Below, piece after piece: positions 35,924-47,297 of a stretch of 64,000 nucleotides of DNA. Under the pieces are notes generated by a model, which saw only the letters and a program-made list of their open reading frames with translations, made no database searches and was not told the DNA's origin. Each line of letters opens with the position of its first letter. The first letter of the stretch is position 1. This DNA is from Dolomedes plantarius (lineage: Eukaryota > Arthropoda > Arachnida > Araneae > Dolomedidae): positions 127,714,423-127,778,422 of the forward strand of contig OU015503.1 in the NCBI GenBank assembly GCA_907164885.2, read 5' to 3'. The position numbers and the translations under genes are program-made.

Positions 35924-36649
35924 TCTATATAGATAAAACAGTTCCGTAACTGACTGACTGACAGGCAACGCACAGGCCCAACCGCCGGACCTAGAGGGCT
36001 GAAATGTTGCATCGTGATTCTTCTTATACTGCACTCAGAAAGATTTTTGAAACATTCGACTTAGATCTTTTAAAAATTTAATTTTTAAGCTGTTTTTGTA
36101 ACATTTTTGAAAGTTTGCATTTAAAATAATAATCCGAGGGTTATAAAATTTATATCGCTAGAAAGATCCTAAAAATTCCTTTAAAATGAAATCTGTTTCG
36201 AATCTTGACCTCCCTTTTCTGATTTTCGGTGAATTTTTAAAGATTCATTTTTAGAATTTAATTTGTTAAATGCCGATCACGCGGTTTCTTTTCTTTTTGT
36301 GATACTTCAAATTCATGTTGCGTCACGTGCGTAACGACGGAATAAATTGACAAACAAAAAAATTGAAATACGGTGAAAGATAAAATTGAACCGCTAGACT
36401 CATCGAGATGGAAGTTTTTAAAAGAATTTCATTCAAATGAGTCTGTTTTATGGATGTTAAACATCCAAATGAATGGCATAAATTGACCGTTGTATTTAAT
36501 TCGAATATTTTCTTCTATATTATTCTGTCTATAAAAATATCCGTTACGATTTTTTATAATTTTTTTTTTTTTTTCGGCATTAACTGCATCCATTGACTGT
36601 TGTATTTGATTTGAATGTACTCCGTAGCGAAGCACGGGTATTCAGATAG
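35924..36649 (+). mobile_element. type-A Helitron, terminal CTAG mutated to ATAG
   Basis: TC at 35924, tatatagataaaacagttcc; 3' hairpin cgtagcgaagcacgg followed by tattcagatag. Confidence 0.8.
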
Positions 36650-37058
36650 CAAATGAATAAACTGAACAGAAATGCCGATCTCTGTTAATTTTTATTGCTC
36701 GATAAACTGAGGAACGCAGTTATCCGTATAAACAAAGGCTAAAAGAAAGTCAGAGACTTCCAACGAACTACCGAAATTAAAATAGAAATAATTTGAAATA
36801 AATTTTCAGTTTTTCTCATCGTAAAAGTTTGGATTATTCCATTAATTACTAGGGATGCGACATCGATAACAAAACATCGATGTTTTGAAACATCGATATT
36901 CAATATTAAAACATCGCCCAAAAACCATCGATGTTTTTAAACATCGATGTTTTAGAACATCCATTTTTTTAAAACTGGTTTAGTAATCTCTAACAATGTT
37001 ACTTCGGTTAGTCGTGGGGGGGGGGGGGGGGGATGATTTAATTTTACTCTCTGATTGG

Positions 37059-37243
37059 CAGAGCCTGACTAAGGCAGGGGCATACGGGGCAGTTGCCCCG
37101 GGCCCCCACATCAGAGGGGGGCCCCCAAATCGAATAGAAAGTTTAGTATTAAGTATTAATTTCTTCATTACTGAAGTAGTGAAGCAGAGGGGGCCCCAAA
37201 GAACTTTTTGCCCCGGGCCCCAATTAGGCTAAGTCGGGCCCTG
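37059..37243 (-). mobile_element. 185-bp hAT MITE, 8-bp TSD ctgattgg
   Basis: Inverted sister of 9409-9596. Exact ctgattgg at 37051-37058 and 37244-37251. It interrupts the BED-finger hAT and so is younger than it. Confidence 0.9.
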
Positions 37244-37251
37244 CTGATTGG

Positions 37252-37437
37252 GTTGACACAAATGACAAAAAATTGGTTGCTTTTGCCTTGGGCTACATTG
37301 ATGACTTCAAAATTCTCTTTGTAAATATCGCCATGTTTTGCCTTCAAATGTCCAGATAAATTCGTGGTATTACGAGAAGTTTTGAGGGACTCAACGCAAA
37401 TATTACATTTCGCCAATTTGTCTGATGGTGCATACAC
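37252..37437 (-). pseudogene. hAT transposase N-terminal BED zinc finger, truncated
   Basis: In hAT transposases the N-terminal BED finger binds the element's ends. The minus-strand frame reads KLAKCNICVESLKTSRNTTN then LSGHLKAKH, giving the C-x2-C...H-x3-5-H pattern of BED fingers. The frame runs on without homology into the nested MITE. No RNase H-like catalytic region follows, so this is a deletion derivative that could only be moved by a related transposase. Confidence 0.75.
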
Positions 37438-38244
37438 ATTGGTACAGATTTCTCTCCCCGACTCCTGTCATCACATTAGTCACGGTATTTAGAACCACCC
37501 CCATTCCCGCCTTTGATGTGGTGTCTCCCCCAACCCCGCTCGACACCATTTGACCCGCTGACCCCCCACTCTCTTTCTTTGATGGACCGCCAGAAGACGC
37601 GATCCACGCATAGTAGAGAGTACAGAGAGACATAAATCACTGGCAGATGCAGAGAACGCTGTACCAATCTGTATGCGCTATGAGGTTTTGCAAAAATATT
37701 TCCAAACGGTACTTTTGGGAGGCATCTTACTAATAATATTAAGGTCAACTTATATAAAACCAGAACAAAACAAAAACTTAAAAGGCAGCTCTCGTGTATA
37801 TACTATTTGTAAAATAAAATCCCATGGAGTGTCGGGAACATTCCAAGCGCTCTGATTAGTTCATTGGTTGTCGATTGCCATTTGCCTGTTTGCTAAGGAA
37901 TCGTTCCCCCTTTTCAGAATTCGTACTTACATTTACTGAGTGTGAAAATTATGCTGCGTGATAATTTTTTTTTTTATTATGGTACTTTTTCATTAAAAAA
38001 AACCATCGAGACAACGTAAAACATCGATGTCGCATCCCTATTAATTACCGGCCACGTCGAAAATCTTTTCTGCCGCAATGCACGACGGAACAATCGCGTA
38101 CATGAAATGGCGCATAGAAATAAAGAAATGTTTCTACAGCAACTGGCAATGACCACCCAACACGAGGTGCCTGCTGGAAGTTTATTTTTTTGCCAGCTGG
38201 TCCTTTTCCGTTGACTCGGCGAATAAACAATTCGAGAAATGGAT

Positions 38245-38790
38245 CACAGTCGAACCCCGGTATATAACGAACGAAAATGTTGGTCCCGCCTTTTTTCACA
38301 TTGCACGTCATTTAATGTGTGAGTTTAAAGTAATCGATTTGAGTTGATTTGATTCATTAATGATCATTTTTTCAATACATCATTCTTGAATACACATTGC
38401 AACTAATGACTTATATATTTTGTGTTCCCAACCTTTTTCAGCTGGCGACCCACCTTTCCTTATCGGAATAGCTGCACGGTGGAGTAAAAAACCTTATTTG
38501 TATCGTAGCCCTTCCTTATGTAACCATCAAATATTGCAAATATGCTTTTTTGAAGATACAGATTGATTATTGATAAACAATTAGTGTTCTGACTTGAAAA
38601 TGGTTGACCAAATAGAAGCACTTTGTAGCAAAACAGTTATTTATTTAACAATGGATGCAACAAGTGGTTTCATACTCACCAACAAGTGTTCCTAGGTGAA
38701 GATAAAAGTACACAAAGACCATTTTAATAGTTTTAGGATCGAGTCGCGACCTTGACGGTTCGGATAGAGCGAACAAAACCTTAGTCCCTT
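38245..38790 (+). repeat. repeat G copy 2 with pogo-like end and inserted hAT-like sequence
   Basis: cacagtcgaaccccggtata at 38245 is a pogo/Tigger-like terminus. Repeat G then runs to about 38418, is interrupted by sequence opening gttcccaacctttttcagct (hAT-like), and resumes around 38752 (cggttcggatagagcg). Confidence 0.45.
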
Positions 38791-39024
38791 GAAGTTCGTT
38801 ACTCAAGGTAACTGGGGCCATGGCGAACTTGACCAATATCTTTTTCACGCCGATTTCATATCATTGGATCCATCAGACGTGTAAAAACCCTACCAGACAC
38901 CACAGAATAATATGAAGACATATTAGGAATCATGTACACATAATCTTTTGACAGCATGTATGAATGATTTCAAAATCTCTGAGCGAAATTCCCATTCCAT
39001 TCCAGAATTCTTGGTCACTTCTTA

Positions 39025-39773
39025 TCTATTGTATGTAAAACAGTTCCGTAACTGACTGACTGACAGGACCTAAAGGGCTGAAATGTTCCATGGCGATTTT
39101 TCTTATAGTGTAGGGGTGCACTATGAAAGATTTTTGGAAAATTCTTCTTACATTTCTTTAAATTAAATTTTTAATCTGATTTTGTAACATTCTTTAAAGT
39201 TTGCATTCACAATAATAATCCGAGGGTTATAAAATTTATATCGCGAGAAAGATCCTAAAAATTCCTTTAAAATGAAATCTTTTTCGAATCTTTACCTCCC
39301 TTTTCGGATTTTTGGTGAATTTTTAAAATTCATTTTTAGAACAATGTATTAAATGTTGATCACGTGGATTCTTTTCTTTTTGTGATACTTTAAACTAATT
39401 TTGCGTCACGTGTATAACAACGAAATAGACAAAAAAATTTTTTTTTTTTTTTTTTTGTCTTTCTAATGCGGCAGACGATTGGACATCATCCAAAAAAATA
39501 TTAAAATACAGTAAAAGAAATGTTCCTCAAACTGTACTATATTAACTGCACTATATTCTTTAGTATGTCGTATTAGATTTAATTTGAATATTTTCTTCTA
39601 CAGTATTTTGTCTATAAAAATATCCGTTACGATTTTTTTATAAATACACTTTTTCGTTTTTTTTACACCAATTGCATAACATTGATCGTTATTATAAATA
39701 TATATAATTTTTCTTTTGGCGTTAATCGCATGCATTGACAATTTGAATGGACTCCGTGCGGGTTTTCAGCTAC
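39025..39773 (+). mobile_element. type-A Helitron, decayed 3' end
   Basis: TC at 39025, then tattgtatgtaaaacagttc; 3' end shortened to ctccgtgcgggttttcagct with CTAC instead of CTAG. Confidence 0.75.
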
Positions 39774-40581
39774 AGATCGCAATGAATCGCATAAAACAAA
39801 CCAAACAAATTTGAAAAAAAACTATTGTCGAGAGACAGAAAAGCGCCCAATTTCAACCTTGACGCGTTTACCACAAAGATGGGGTGAATATTATGCACAC
39901 CTATGATGGCCAAATTTTAAAATTCCAAAACTTAACCGCAAATACTTTAATCGCGTATTCTAACTTCCGGAACGAGAGAAGAAATTGTTCCTGTTCGCAA
40001 AAGCAAGAATGAGCGAAGGCAAGTTTTTGAGTCACTCACTTTTTTAAACACGACTTGTACTTACACATTTTATGTTCAGCCGCTTTGAAAAAAAAAAGGA
40101 GGGGTGGGGATGGTAGTGATTTATCTTCTTTCAAAACAAACGACGTTCAATATCACTGTGATAATTTATCGAATTTTAAAGGAAAAAGCTAAAAATGAGG
40201 TTAAAATTGTTCTTTTCCAGTTTGGTACATTTATTGAGAATCGAACCATCGTCTAATTTCATTTCCACATTAACAAGAAAATTTATTAAAATATAAAACT
40301 CATATAAAATTTGCACTGAAAGATTGCATAGTGCTTTTTTTTTTTAGTCACTCCTACCATATACAAAAGACAATCCAATTTTTAAAAAAAAGTGTTGTGA
40401 GAGAATTTTAAGAATAATTAAAATCTCATGCATTGTACTTAAAAAAGCAACTAAATAAAAAAAAGATTCCCCACAAATTAAATCATCTATCAATTATGAG
40501 TATGTACGCGTTTCCCGGACATGTTTTTAAGAGGAAAAGAAACTGCCCCGTGGAAAAAAATTGCCCCAGTCTTTCTCAATA
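39774..40581. other. no recognisable gene or element
   Basis: Noncoding AT-rich sequence by inspection. Confidence 0.4.
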
Positions 40582-40585
40582 ATAT

Positions 40586-41362
40586 TGTTACGAATTTTAG
40601 GAGTCTATGATAATCTCGCAAAATATGAGAGTTATCGCCAAATTGGCGATGGATTTGGTGACTGGTCGCCAAATGGTCACCAACCTTCTAGACTATTCTG
40701 GAAAGGTCTAGTGATTTATAGCTGGTGACCGAAAGAGGGCGCTTTAGAAGTCTATAAATATACCTGGGATTGGCATTGGAAGTCAGTCCCTACCTTCTTA
40801 TTTTCATTTTTCCCCCGCGGAAATCTGCAATCATCTCATTACGAATTGTATGCCCCTGAAGAGGGCCTTTTTTTTCCTTTTGCTGAGGGCCACCTTATCT
40901 TAAACTTAATTATTTTTTCATCTTACCTTCTCTTAATTTAACTTTTTAAACTTAAATTCTTAGTCTTAATAATTGCTTAATTTTTTATCTTAAATTTTCT
41001 CTTCCCCTTTAACTATTGAAGGTGTTAAAATTTCTGTACAATGATTGTAATAGTAACTTTTAACTACTGAGCACATTATCTTTGATTACATAACACCTTG
41101 CGTACAGGAGTTCAAACCAGCTGGTCAAGGCACTCCGGTCATCATATCCAATTCTGCTCAGTTGGAAGTCGGTGCTCTTTTCTGCTGCGTATTGAAGCGT
41201 ATGTTGTATTGAAGACTGTGTCATCCTGACATGTGTTTTTAGAGTTTTGTGTTGTAAAGAAGACAGTTGGTGCGTGTTTTCTTTTAGTATTTGTGTATGC
41301 GCCTGAAGAATAATAAATTTTATTTCTCATTCAATCCCATCGAACCCGGGGAAAACGGAACA
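40586..41362 (+). mobile_element. solo LTR, 777 bp, 4-bp TSD atat
   Basis: Opens tgttacgaattttaggag and ends aaaacggaaca, flanked by atat on both sides. It contains a TATA box (tctataaatatacc, about 40757) and AATAA-type polyadenylation signals near the 3' end (aataataaatttta, about 41310). A single LTR with matching flanks is what homologous recombination between the two LTRs of a Ty3/gypsy-type element leaves. It is not the same LTR as at 56596-56830. Confidence 0.75.
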
Positions 41363-41618
41363 ATATTGAATATTACTATTTGGCTGCCACTTTCCTTGTT
41401 CTCTCCAAAAACACAATCCTACAGATTTTTCACTAAAATATGAAATAAAGATGATGTTATTGAAAGCTATACATTTCAGAGCACAGCGAGTCTTTCCTTC
41501 CTAATTCCCCCACTAACAAGATTATCGGTAAAATGTTACACCCTATCGGTTGTCCATTTAACCTATGCAGAAAATGCGTCCTCTGTTGACAGCTCCATAT
41601 CATCCCACCAAAATGGTA

Positions 41619-41774
41619 CAGTGGAATCTCGATCGATCGCTCTCCGAATCATCGTTTTCCCGCATGTGCAGTTTATCTCACCCAGTGCCGACGATCCTAT
41701 TGCTTTGTTATGTTCCCGCATCTATCGTTCAATTCAGTCGGTCCCTTTAAAAATGATACATCGAGATTCCACTG
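41619..41774. mobile_element. 156-bp pogo/Tigger-like MITE, TA duplication
   Basis: cagtggaatctcgatcgatc at the left and atcgagattccactg at the right, each next to TA. CAGTGGAA-type ends are typical of pogo elements. Confidence 0.8.
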
Positions 41775-41776
41775 TA

Positions 41777-42359
41777 TTTGCAGACAACCTCAACTTTTCT
41801 GCACGCCCGCCAAAGGAATGGAGGAGCGTTCCAAACACACTCGACCACGTTTCAATTTTAAAATATTACTGGCATTCAAACAAAAAAAGCCCCGAGGAGT
41901 TTTCCTCTTACAATTAAAAAGTCTGCAATCATTGGATGCATTTTCTCCATGGGTTTATCGTTCATCTCTTTGGCTTCATGGTTGAAGCAAACTGAAAAAC
42001 TCATTGCCATCCATCACAGGTGCTCATAATAAATCACATCCCAAATCTTTCGTAAAATGAGCCTCACACGCACGGGGATCGTACTGACGCGATTTGAAAA
42101 TCATTCCGGTCCTTTTTTAGACAGTTTCGTTTACAACTCGCTGCGATGCCCCTTTCTTCGGCAATTTGAACAAACAAAATCAAACTTGCTAGACTGAGAA
42201 GGGCATTGTTAAAAATTATGATTTTTCTAATATTATTCATGATACGGCAGTAAAAAAAGGGTCGCATATTTAAATATGTTAATGTTTGTTTATTATTGTT
42301 AAAATTTTATTTGTTTCATAATTGTCCTTTTTTTTCATAAGTTGTTACCCTTTTTTTTA
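41777..42359. other. no recognisable gene
   Basis: Noncoding by inspection. Overlapping open frames near 41565-41985 follow the MITE rather than any conserved family. Confidence 0.4.
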
Positions 42360-42367
42360 CCGTAGAG

Positions 42368-43020
42368 CAGTGCTTCCCAACCTTGGGTACGCGGATAATT
42401 TTACAATTTAAAACAAAAATCTATTAAAAATCTGTATTACAAAAAAGGAAAAGAAATGACTATAATAACTAATAATCCATACGTTTTAATATTTTAGTTT
42501 GGAATTTCTTATCCATTGTTTGTGTTGTAATACTTTATTGGGATTTACCTAATCTCAAAAGATGTCGTCTAGACCTGAATGTGTTATCTATGACCGCCCC
42601 ATTAAAAATTTGGCACTCGCCTGCGAATTATAACTGTGTCCGAGAAGTTTCTTGCCAAGCAGCACAATTTTCAATGCCATTTGCGACCACATATTTATGT
42701 GAAAAAGGATTTTCTGCAATGACTGCGATGAGAACCAAATATAGAGCTTTGCTGGACATTGAATCGGATCTTCGCCTTAAACTGACAAACACTGATCCCG
42801 ATATTACTTCTTTATTTAATAATAAACAGGCCCAACCTTCTCACTAATTATATATTTTTTAAAGTGATTATTATATGTTTAGCAATAAAAATATATCCCA
42901 AGTTACTTGTCTTTATTACAAATGTTCTCCATTGCATTTCAAAATTTTTGGACTACCGGTACGTCATCAAATTATCTCCAACGTACAGGTACGGTACTAT
43001 AAAAAGGTTGGGAACCCCTG
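42368..43020 (+). mobile_element. hAT deletion derivative, 8-bp TSD ccgtagag
   Basis: cagtgcttcccaaccttggg at the left, aaaggttgggaacccctg at the right, ccgtagag exact at 42360-42367 and 43021-43028. Contains the last exon-like part of a transposase. Confidence 0.9.
42581..42847 (+). pseudogene. hAT transposase C-terminus (ZBED5/FAM200-like)
   Basis: The final segment of a hAT transposase of the group domesticated in vertebrates as ZBED5 and FAM200. The frame reads FATTYLCEKGFSAMTAMRTK, then ALLDIESDLRLKLTNTDPDI and KQAQPSH before the stop. The YLCExxFS block is part of the C-terminal dimerisation region. The frame's first 30 or so residues show no similarity, and the catalytic domain is gone, so the copy is a non-autonomous internal-deletion derivative. 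Confidence 0.8.
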
Positions 43021-43312
43021 CCGTAGAGAAATTGATCGGGACGCTGAAATACAGGGTGATTCAAAATGAATAGAGCTATAACTATTTAATCGATGAGAAT
43101 GTAAAAGGAAGTTGAAAATTGTGTTTACATACTTTGCAAAATGAAAAAATGAAAAATGATAAAAAATAATAACAAAATAATAATGTTATATTTAAAATAT
43201 AAAATAATTTTGTTATTAATATAATATTTTACTAATAAAATAATAAAATGATAAAATTGTGTAAACATACTTTACAAGGGCAGTTCTATGCGACTGCCCT
43301 TGGTCACACGTA

Positions 43313-43932
43313 GGGTTTATACATAAACCTACTTTTTGAAAACCGGTTTTCGAATTCCAGATTTCCAAAAAACCAGTTTTAGTCGGTTTTCGAATTTTTG
43401 TCAAAAAAAATAGAATAGGGAAAAATATTTTATTTAATTTATATAAAGTAACAAAAAACGAAATCAATATATTAAAAAAAAATTAAAGATTACACATTAC
43501 TTACACAAAATAACGAAAACTCAAACAAAAATTTCGAATAATATTTATATTTATTTCACTAATTTTAATTTCTCCTAAGACAATAGATTTTAAAAAACAT
43601 AAAATATTCACTGAACGGTGGCTAAGTGTTGTTCTTATTTTGGACACAATATTGCCTGAAATTGAAAATACTCGTTCACTAGCTACTGAGCTTGGTTTTA
43701 TAGCTTTCAGGGCATCAAATAACAAACCAAGTTTATTCGTTGCCTCAAATAATGAAAATTCAGCTTTCAGTGTCTTTGGATTTCTAAGTTTTTCTTCGGG
43801 GTCTTCGCAACGTTGAAAAAATGCGTCTGCTGCCCGTTGCATAGAATGAATAGCAAATCAAATAAGTTCAAAATTAATTTTTACCTAATCATTTGAATCC
43901 GGTTTTCTTAATTTAAAAACCGTCAAACCCTA
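43313..43932 (-). mobile_element. hAT deletion derivative, 8-bp TSD gtcacacg
   Basis: tagggttt and aaacccta termini with exact gtcacacg at 43305-43312 and 43933-43940. It sits inside the mariner-like element, so it is younger. Confidence 0.9.
43501..43842 (-). pseudogene. hAT transposase C-terminal dimerisation region
   Basis: The frame reads KPSSVASERVFSISGNIVSK, IRTTLSHRSVNILCFLKS near its end. SxxxERxFSxxGxxxxxxRxxLxxxxxxxLxFL is the signature of the hAT C-terminal dimer interface. The upstream 50 residues look like the preceding helical region. The catalytic core and DNA-binding finger are absent from the element. Confidence 0.85.
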
Positions 43933-43956
43933 GTCACACGGACAAGGTAGTCCTTT

Positions 43957-44337
43957 TCACGCCATACACTCTGAAGAATGTGTGGAGTCGCATTTTGAGT
44001 TCCCGGCAAAGGCACATACACAAGGTCTTTCACGTAGAAAGAAATCGCAAGGTGTCAAATCCGGAGATGTAGGTGGCCATGAGCGTCGACCGAGCCAACG
44101 CTTTGGAAGATGTTGGCGTAAAAATGTGCCAATGTGGGGGTGTTCCATCTTGCTGAAAGATGTAATCCGTGTGAAACAGAACTCAAAATGCGCTTGCGTT
44201 GGAGACTCCACATATTCTCCAGAGTGCATGGCGCTTAGATGTAGTCCGTGTGACCAAGGGCAACACAAAATTCTGAACTTCCTTTTACATTCTGTGTCAT
44301 TCTTTTCGATTAAATAGTTATAGTCGTTTGTATTCAT
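43957..44337 (-). pseudogene. mariner transposase fragment
   Basis: Within the frame, HPHIGTFLRQHLPKRWLGRR runs into SWPPTSPDLTPCDFFL. This is the mariner/IS630-type stretch between the second and third catalytic residues, and the D in SPDLTP is the third. The flanking residues in this frame do not match, because a frameshift and the internal deletion have joined unrelated parts. Located correctly inside the mariner termini at 43052 and 44351. Confidence 0.8.
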
Positions 44338-44351
44338 TTTGAATCACCCTG

Positions 44352-44821
44352 TATTTGTTGCATAGGAGCCCCTTTTAAATTCTTTTAAACTACAGCTTAT
44401 CTACCCGAAATAACTAAACAAATTACGCATTACGAAAATTTTTTGGTCTTTAAAAAGTAGGAAAATATTAACAAAAACATAGAAGCAAATTTTGACAAAC
44501 TATTTTGAAAACCCAGCCTCTCACATACAGGTACAAGTCTTTTGCTGAAGGAGCTTTTATTGTAAGGCGCCTTATTACAGCGGAACCAATCCAATTCCTT
44601 GATAAATCAAACTTTTTCCATTCACCATCAACACTCCCATCGCTATATTTAAGTTGCTTTGGGCAGTCCGCGAGAGATAACGACTGCATTTACAATTAAA
44701 AATTGCTTTCTGCGCATGCTCAGTACCATGTTTGAATTTGGGTTTAGATACTCACTAAGCACGAGGCCACATTCATTTGTTTATGCGCATGCTCAGTAAC
44801 ATATTTAATTCTGGCTTTAGA
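44352..44821. other. no recognisable gene
   Basis: Noncoding by inspection; a minus-strand 73-codon frame (44468-44689) has no family features. Confidence 0.4.
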
Positions 44822-45200
44822 TCTATATAAATAAAAGGAAAACGGGGTCTGTCGGCCGGAAATGGAACAATTCCGGGTAGACCGTTTCCGTTATGGCATT
44901 CGTTAAGAAATTCAGCCATGTTTGAAAATGTCGAAATCGATGTATTTTTTTTTCACTGAAGTACATAAATGTTACATATTTGGAAAGAACTTTAAAACTG
45001 ATATTTTTTTCTGCGTGCCCTTATTCTGTTACTTTAATAGTTTTAGAGATATTTCAATTCTAAATGCATACTCTGCCATGTTTTAAAAGGTTAAAATCAT
45101 TTTTTTAAAGGAAGTACATAAATTTTACATATTTAGAAATAGCTTTAAAAGTTTTTTTTCTGTGTACACTTATTCTGTTAATTCAATAGTTTTAGCTATT
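44822..45200 (+). mobile_element. Helitron-like repeat D, second copy
   Basis: TC start (tctatataaataaaaggaaa), then ggccggaaatgg, gtacataaatgttacatatt and ttactttaatagttttagag, shared with the minus-strand copy at 15075-15466. The last block recurs once more within it (45110-45200). No 3' terminus found. Confidence 0.5.
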
Positions 45201-46729
45201 TGGATTTTAATGAGGAGTCTCCTGTGAGATCACCCATCTTTGACGATGTAAACAAAGGGTGATTCATTCACAGAGTGATTCTCACTAAAAAATGAATCAC
45301 TGAAGAGAAATGTTTCATCGTGTGTCTATTTTTTAATTATTTTTCTATTTTCAATACTCTTAATTCAAACTTTTTAATCATAAATATATCATTTGAAGAT
45401 GTACTGATTTGGGGGGGATTTTTTGACAGTTAAAAGTGAAAAAAAAATTTAATTCAAGTAAACTGTGATTCGAGTCAAGTGATTCGATTTGGGTATTCAA
45501 TTATTGCTATACAATAGCCAGCTATAAGATTCTTTTTGATCTCATTTCATAGTTCTATTGTTGAATCATTAAACGTGAACATTGAAATGAGAACAAAAAG
45601 GATCTTATGTCACTAGTTCTATATCTATCTTCAGTTTTGTTTATACGTGGTTTTCAGTTTTGATTTTAGATATTTAGAATCATGTTTGAACTGTCCAAAT
45701 AACAAATAATTCTTTAATTTTTATTTTCATCTTACTGGTTTTTTTTTTCCAAAACTGTTCATATTTCATGCATTTCTTTCTTTGCTGATTAGTTTAGTTT
45801 TTGGTTTTAGATAAATATTCTACTAATATATTTTTGTATGAAGTTCACCATTTCTTTGTTTTGTTGATTACACGCTAAAATATTTAAAAAGTGCATATTC
45901 ACATTTTCTTTATATAAATATTTCTATTTAGGAAATGTTGGTGCTTATTGAGAGGTTTATTTGTTTTTCCACAATACGATATGCACCGAAAGCCCGTTTA
46001 ATATTTCAATTGTGCCTATCTTTTGACTAAACCGAATACAGAATATCTCGCAACACAGACACGTGCAATTCTGCCTAATCCATGCACTCATGCAATTTCA
46101 ATGTACAATACATTATTATGTCACCAATAACACAAATTTCAGGAAACTTGAATTTTTGTATTGCAGGAATATACCAGCCAAGGATAACAGGAATATAAGC
46201 AGCCATCCGATTTCTTTTCACATGAAAATTTATCTTTTTGTAATGCCGGTATGCTCATATCATACTAGGTGGTGGTGGGTGTTAATACGAATAACAAATT
46301 TTTATTTTTTGTAGTTTTGCGGGGGGGGGGGGAGACTGCAATCAATTCAAAGCGGTCTGTCTGGTGGACGGATGGCCCGAGCATAGCCCAGCTAATACTT
46401 ACAAGGCTAATACTTACAATACTTAATAGTACAAGGCTGCATAAACACGTTAATTTCTTTATCCCTAGGAACCCCTATAACTTACTAACTCTCTCTCTGC
46501 CATTTTTGTTTTTAAATTATGTTTGTGAGATATAGAATTAAACCTGACAGAAATTGTTTATTTCACACTTTTGAGCAATCATATTTCTTTTTATTGAGTT
46601 CAATAGTAATTATTTAAAGTGTATCTCTCTATTCTTAATATTATGATTTTCAACATTTGGCAATGATGTATTGAGTATAATTTGTGTATTAGTACATTTT
46701 TTTTTTTTTTTTTACTATCCAGTCATTAT
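45201..46729. other. no recognisable gene
   Basis: AT-rich noncoding sequence, with a G tract at 46320-46333. Confidence 0.4.
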
Positions 46730-46870
46730 GTTTTGACGGTGTTACTTTTAAATCGAACCTCTGTATATCGAATAGTGTTGTTATTAAATCTAACCTCGGT
46801 ATATCAAAATCCTCGATAATTCCAGGTTTACTCGTTCCCCTTGAGGTTCGATATATCGAGGGTTCCACTG
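46730..46870. mobile_element. pogo-like relic, one end
   Basis: Right end gttcgatatatcgagggttc then cactg followed by TA. The interior repeats aaatcgaacctctgtatatcg and taacctcggtatatc. The left terminus is lost. Confidence 0.5.
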
Positions 46871-47018
46871 TACATATTTTTTAGCATGTAAAAGTATATA
46901 ATTAAAAGTATGTTATTACAGAAAAATTTAAACCATATTTTTAAATGAAATAATTCAACATGATATAATTTACGCTAGTTTATCAGCAACCCTCCCATTT
47001 TTTAGTGATCTCCTGTGG
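46871..47018. other. unclassified
   Basis: Short noncoding stretch. Confidence 0.3.
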
Positions 47019-47297
47019 GTGGTGACCAGGGTTCCAAATGTCCCGGATTTTAAGGCACAGTCCCTTATTTGTAAATTTTGTCCCGCGTCCCGGGGAACTT
47101 TGATACGGGACGGCAAAAGTCCCGTTTTTCGCCGAAATGAGAAATTTATTGTATACGAGTTGGGAGCATACAAGGTCCGGAAGCGTAAACGGAAAGATGG
47201 CGCTGAGACGGAAATAAACCAATCATAGGCGTTAAAAATTTCGTTGCTAATCGTTTGGAGGTTTGTCATTGGTTAAATATATTTCAATACTTTAACG

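Larger units (their letters stand above)
36850..38040 (-). mobile_element. BED-finger hAT element with 8-bp TSD ttaattac
   Basis: Perfect termini tagggatgcgacatcgat and atcgatgtcgcatcccta, flanked by exact ttaattac (36842-36849 and 38041-38048). Several subterminal acatcgatgtttt motifs, probably transposase binding sites, cluster at 36865-36960. It carries a transposase N-terminal fragment and a nested 185-bp hAT MITE. Most of the transposase is deleted. Confidence 0.9.
43052..44351 (-). mobile_element. mariner-like element with TA duplication, interrupted by a hAT
   Basis: cagggtgattcaaaatgaat at both ends in inverted orientation, TA on each side. Inner arms agree over about 60 bp (actatttaatcga, aaaggaagtt). 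Without the nested hAT and its duplication the element would be about 670 bp, an internally deleted mariner. Confidence 0.85.

Noticed and set aside
37403..37633. 76-codon open frame overlapping the BED-finger fragment
   Set aside because: A different frame of hAT interior sequence; Gly/Ser-rich by composition.
43982..44317. 111-codon plus-strand frame
   Set aside because: Antisense shadow of the mariner transposase fragment.
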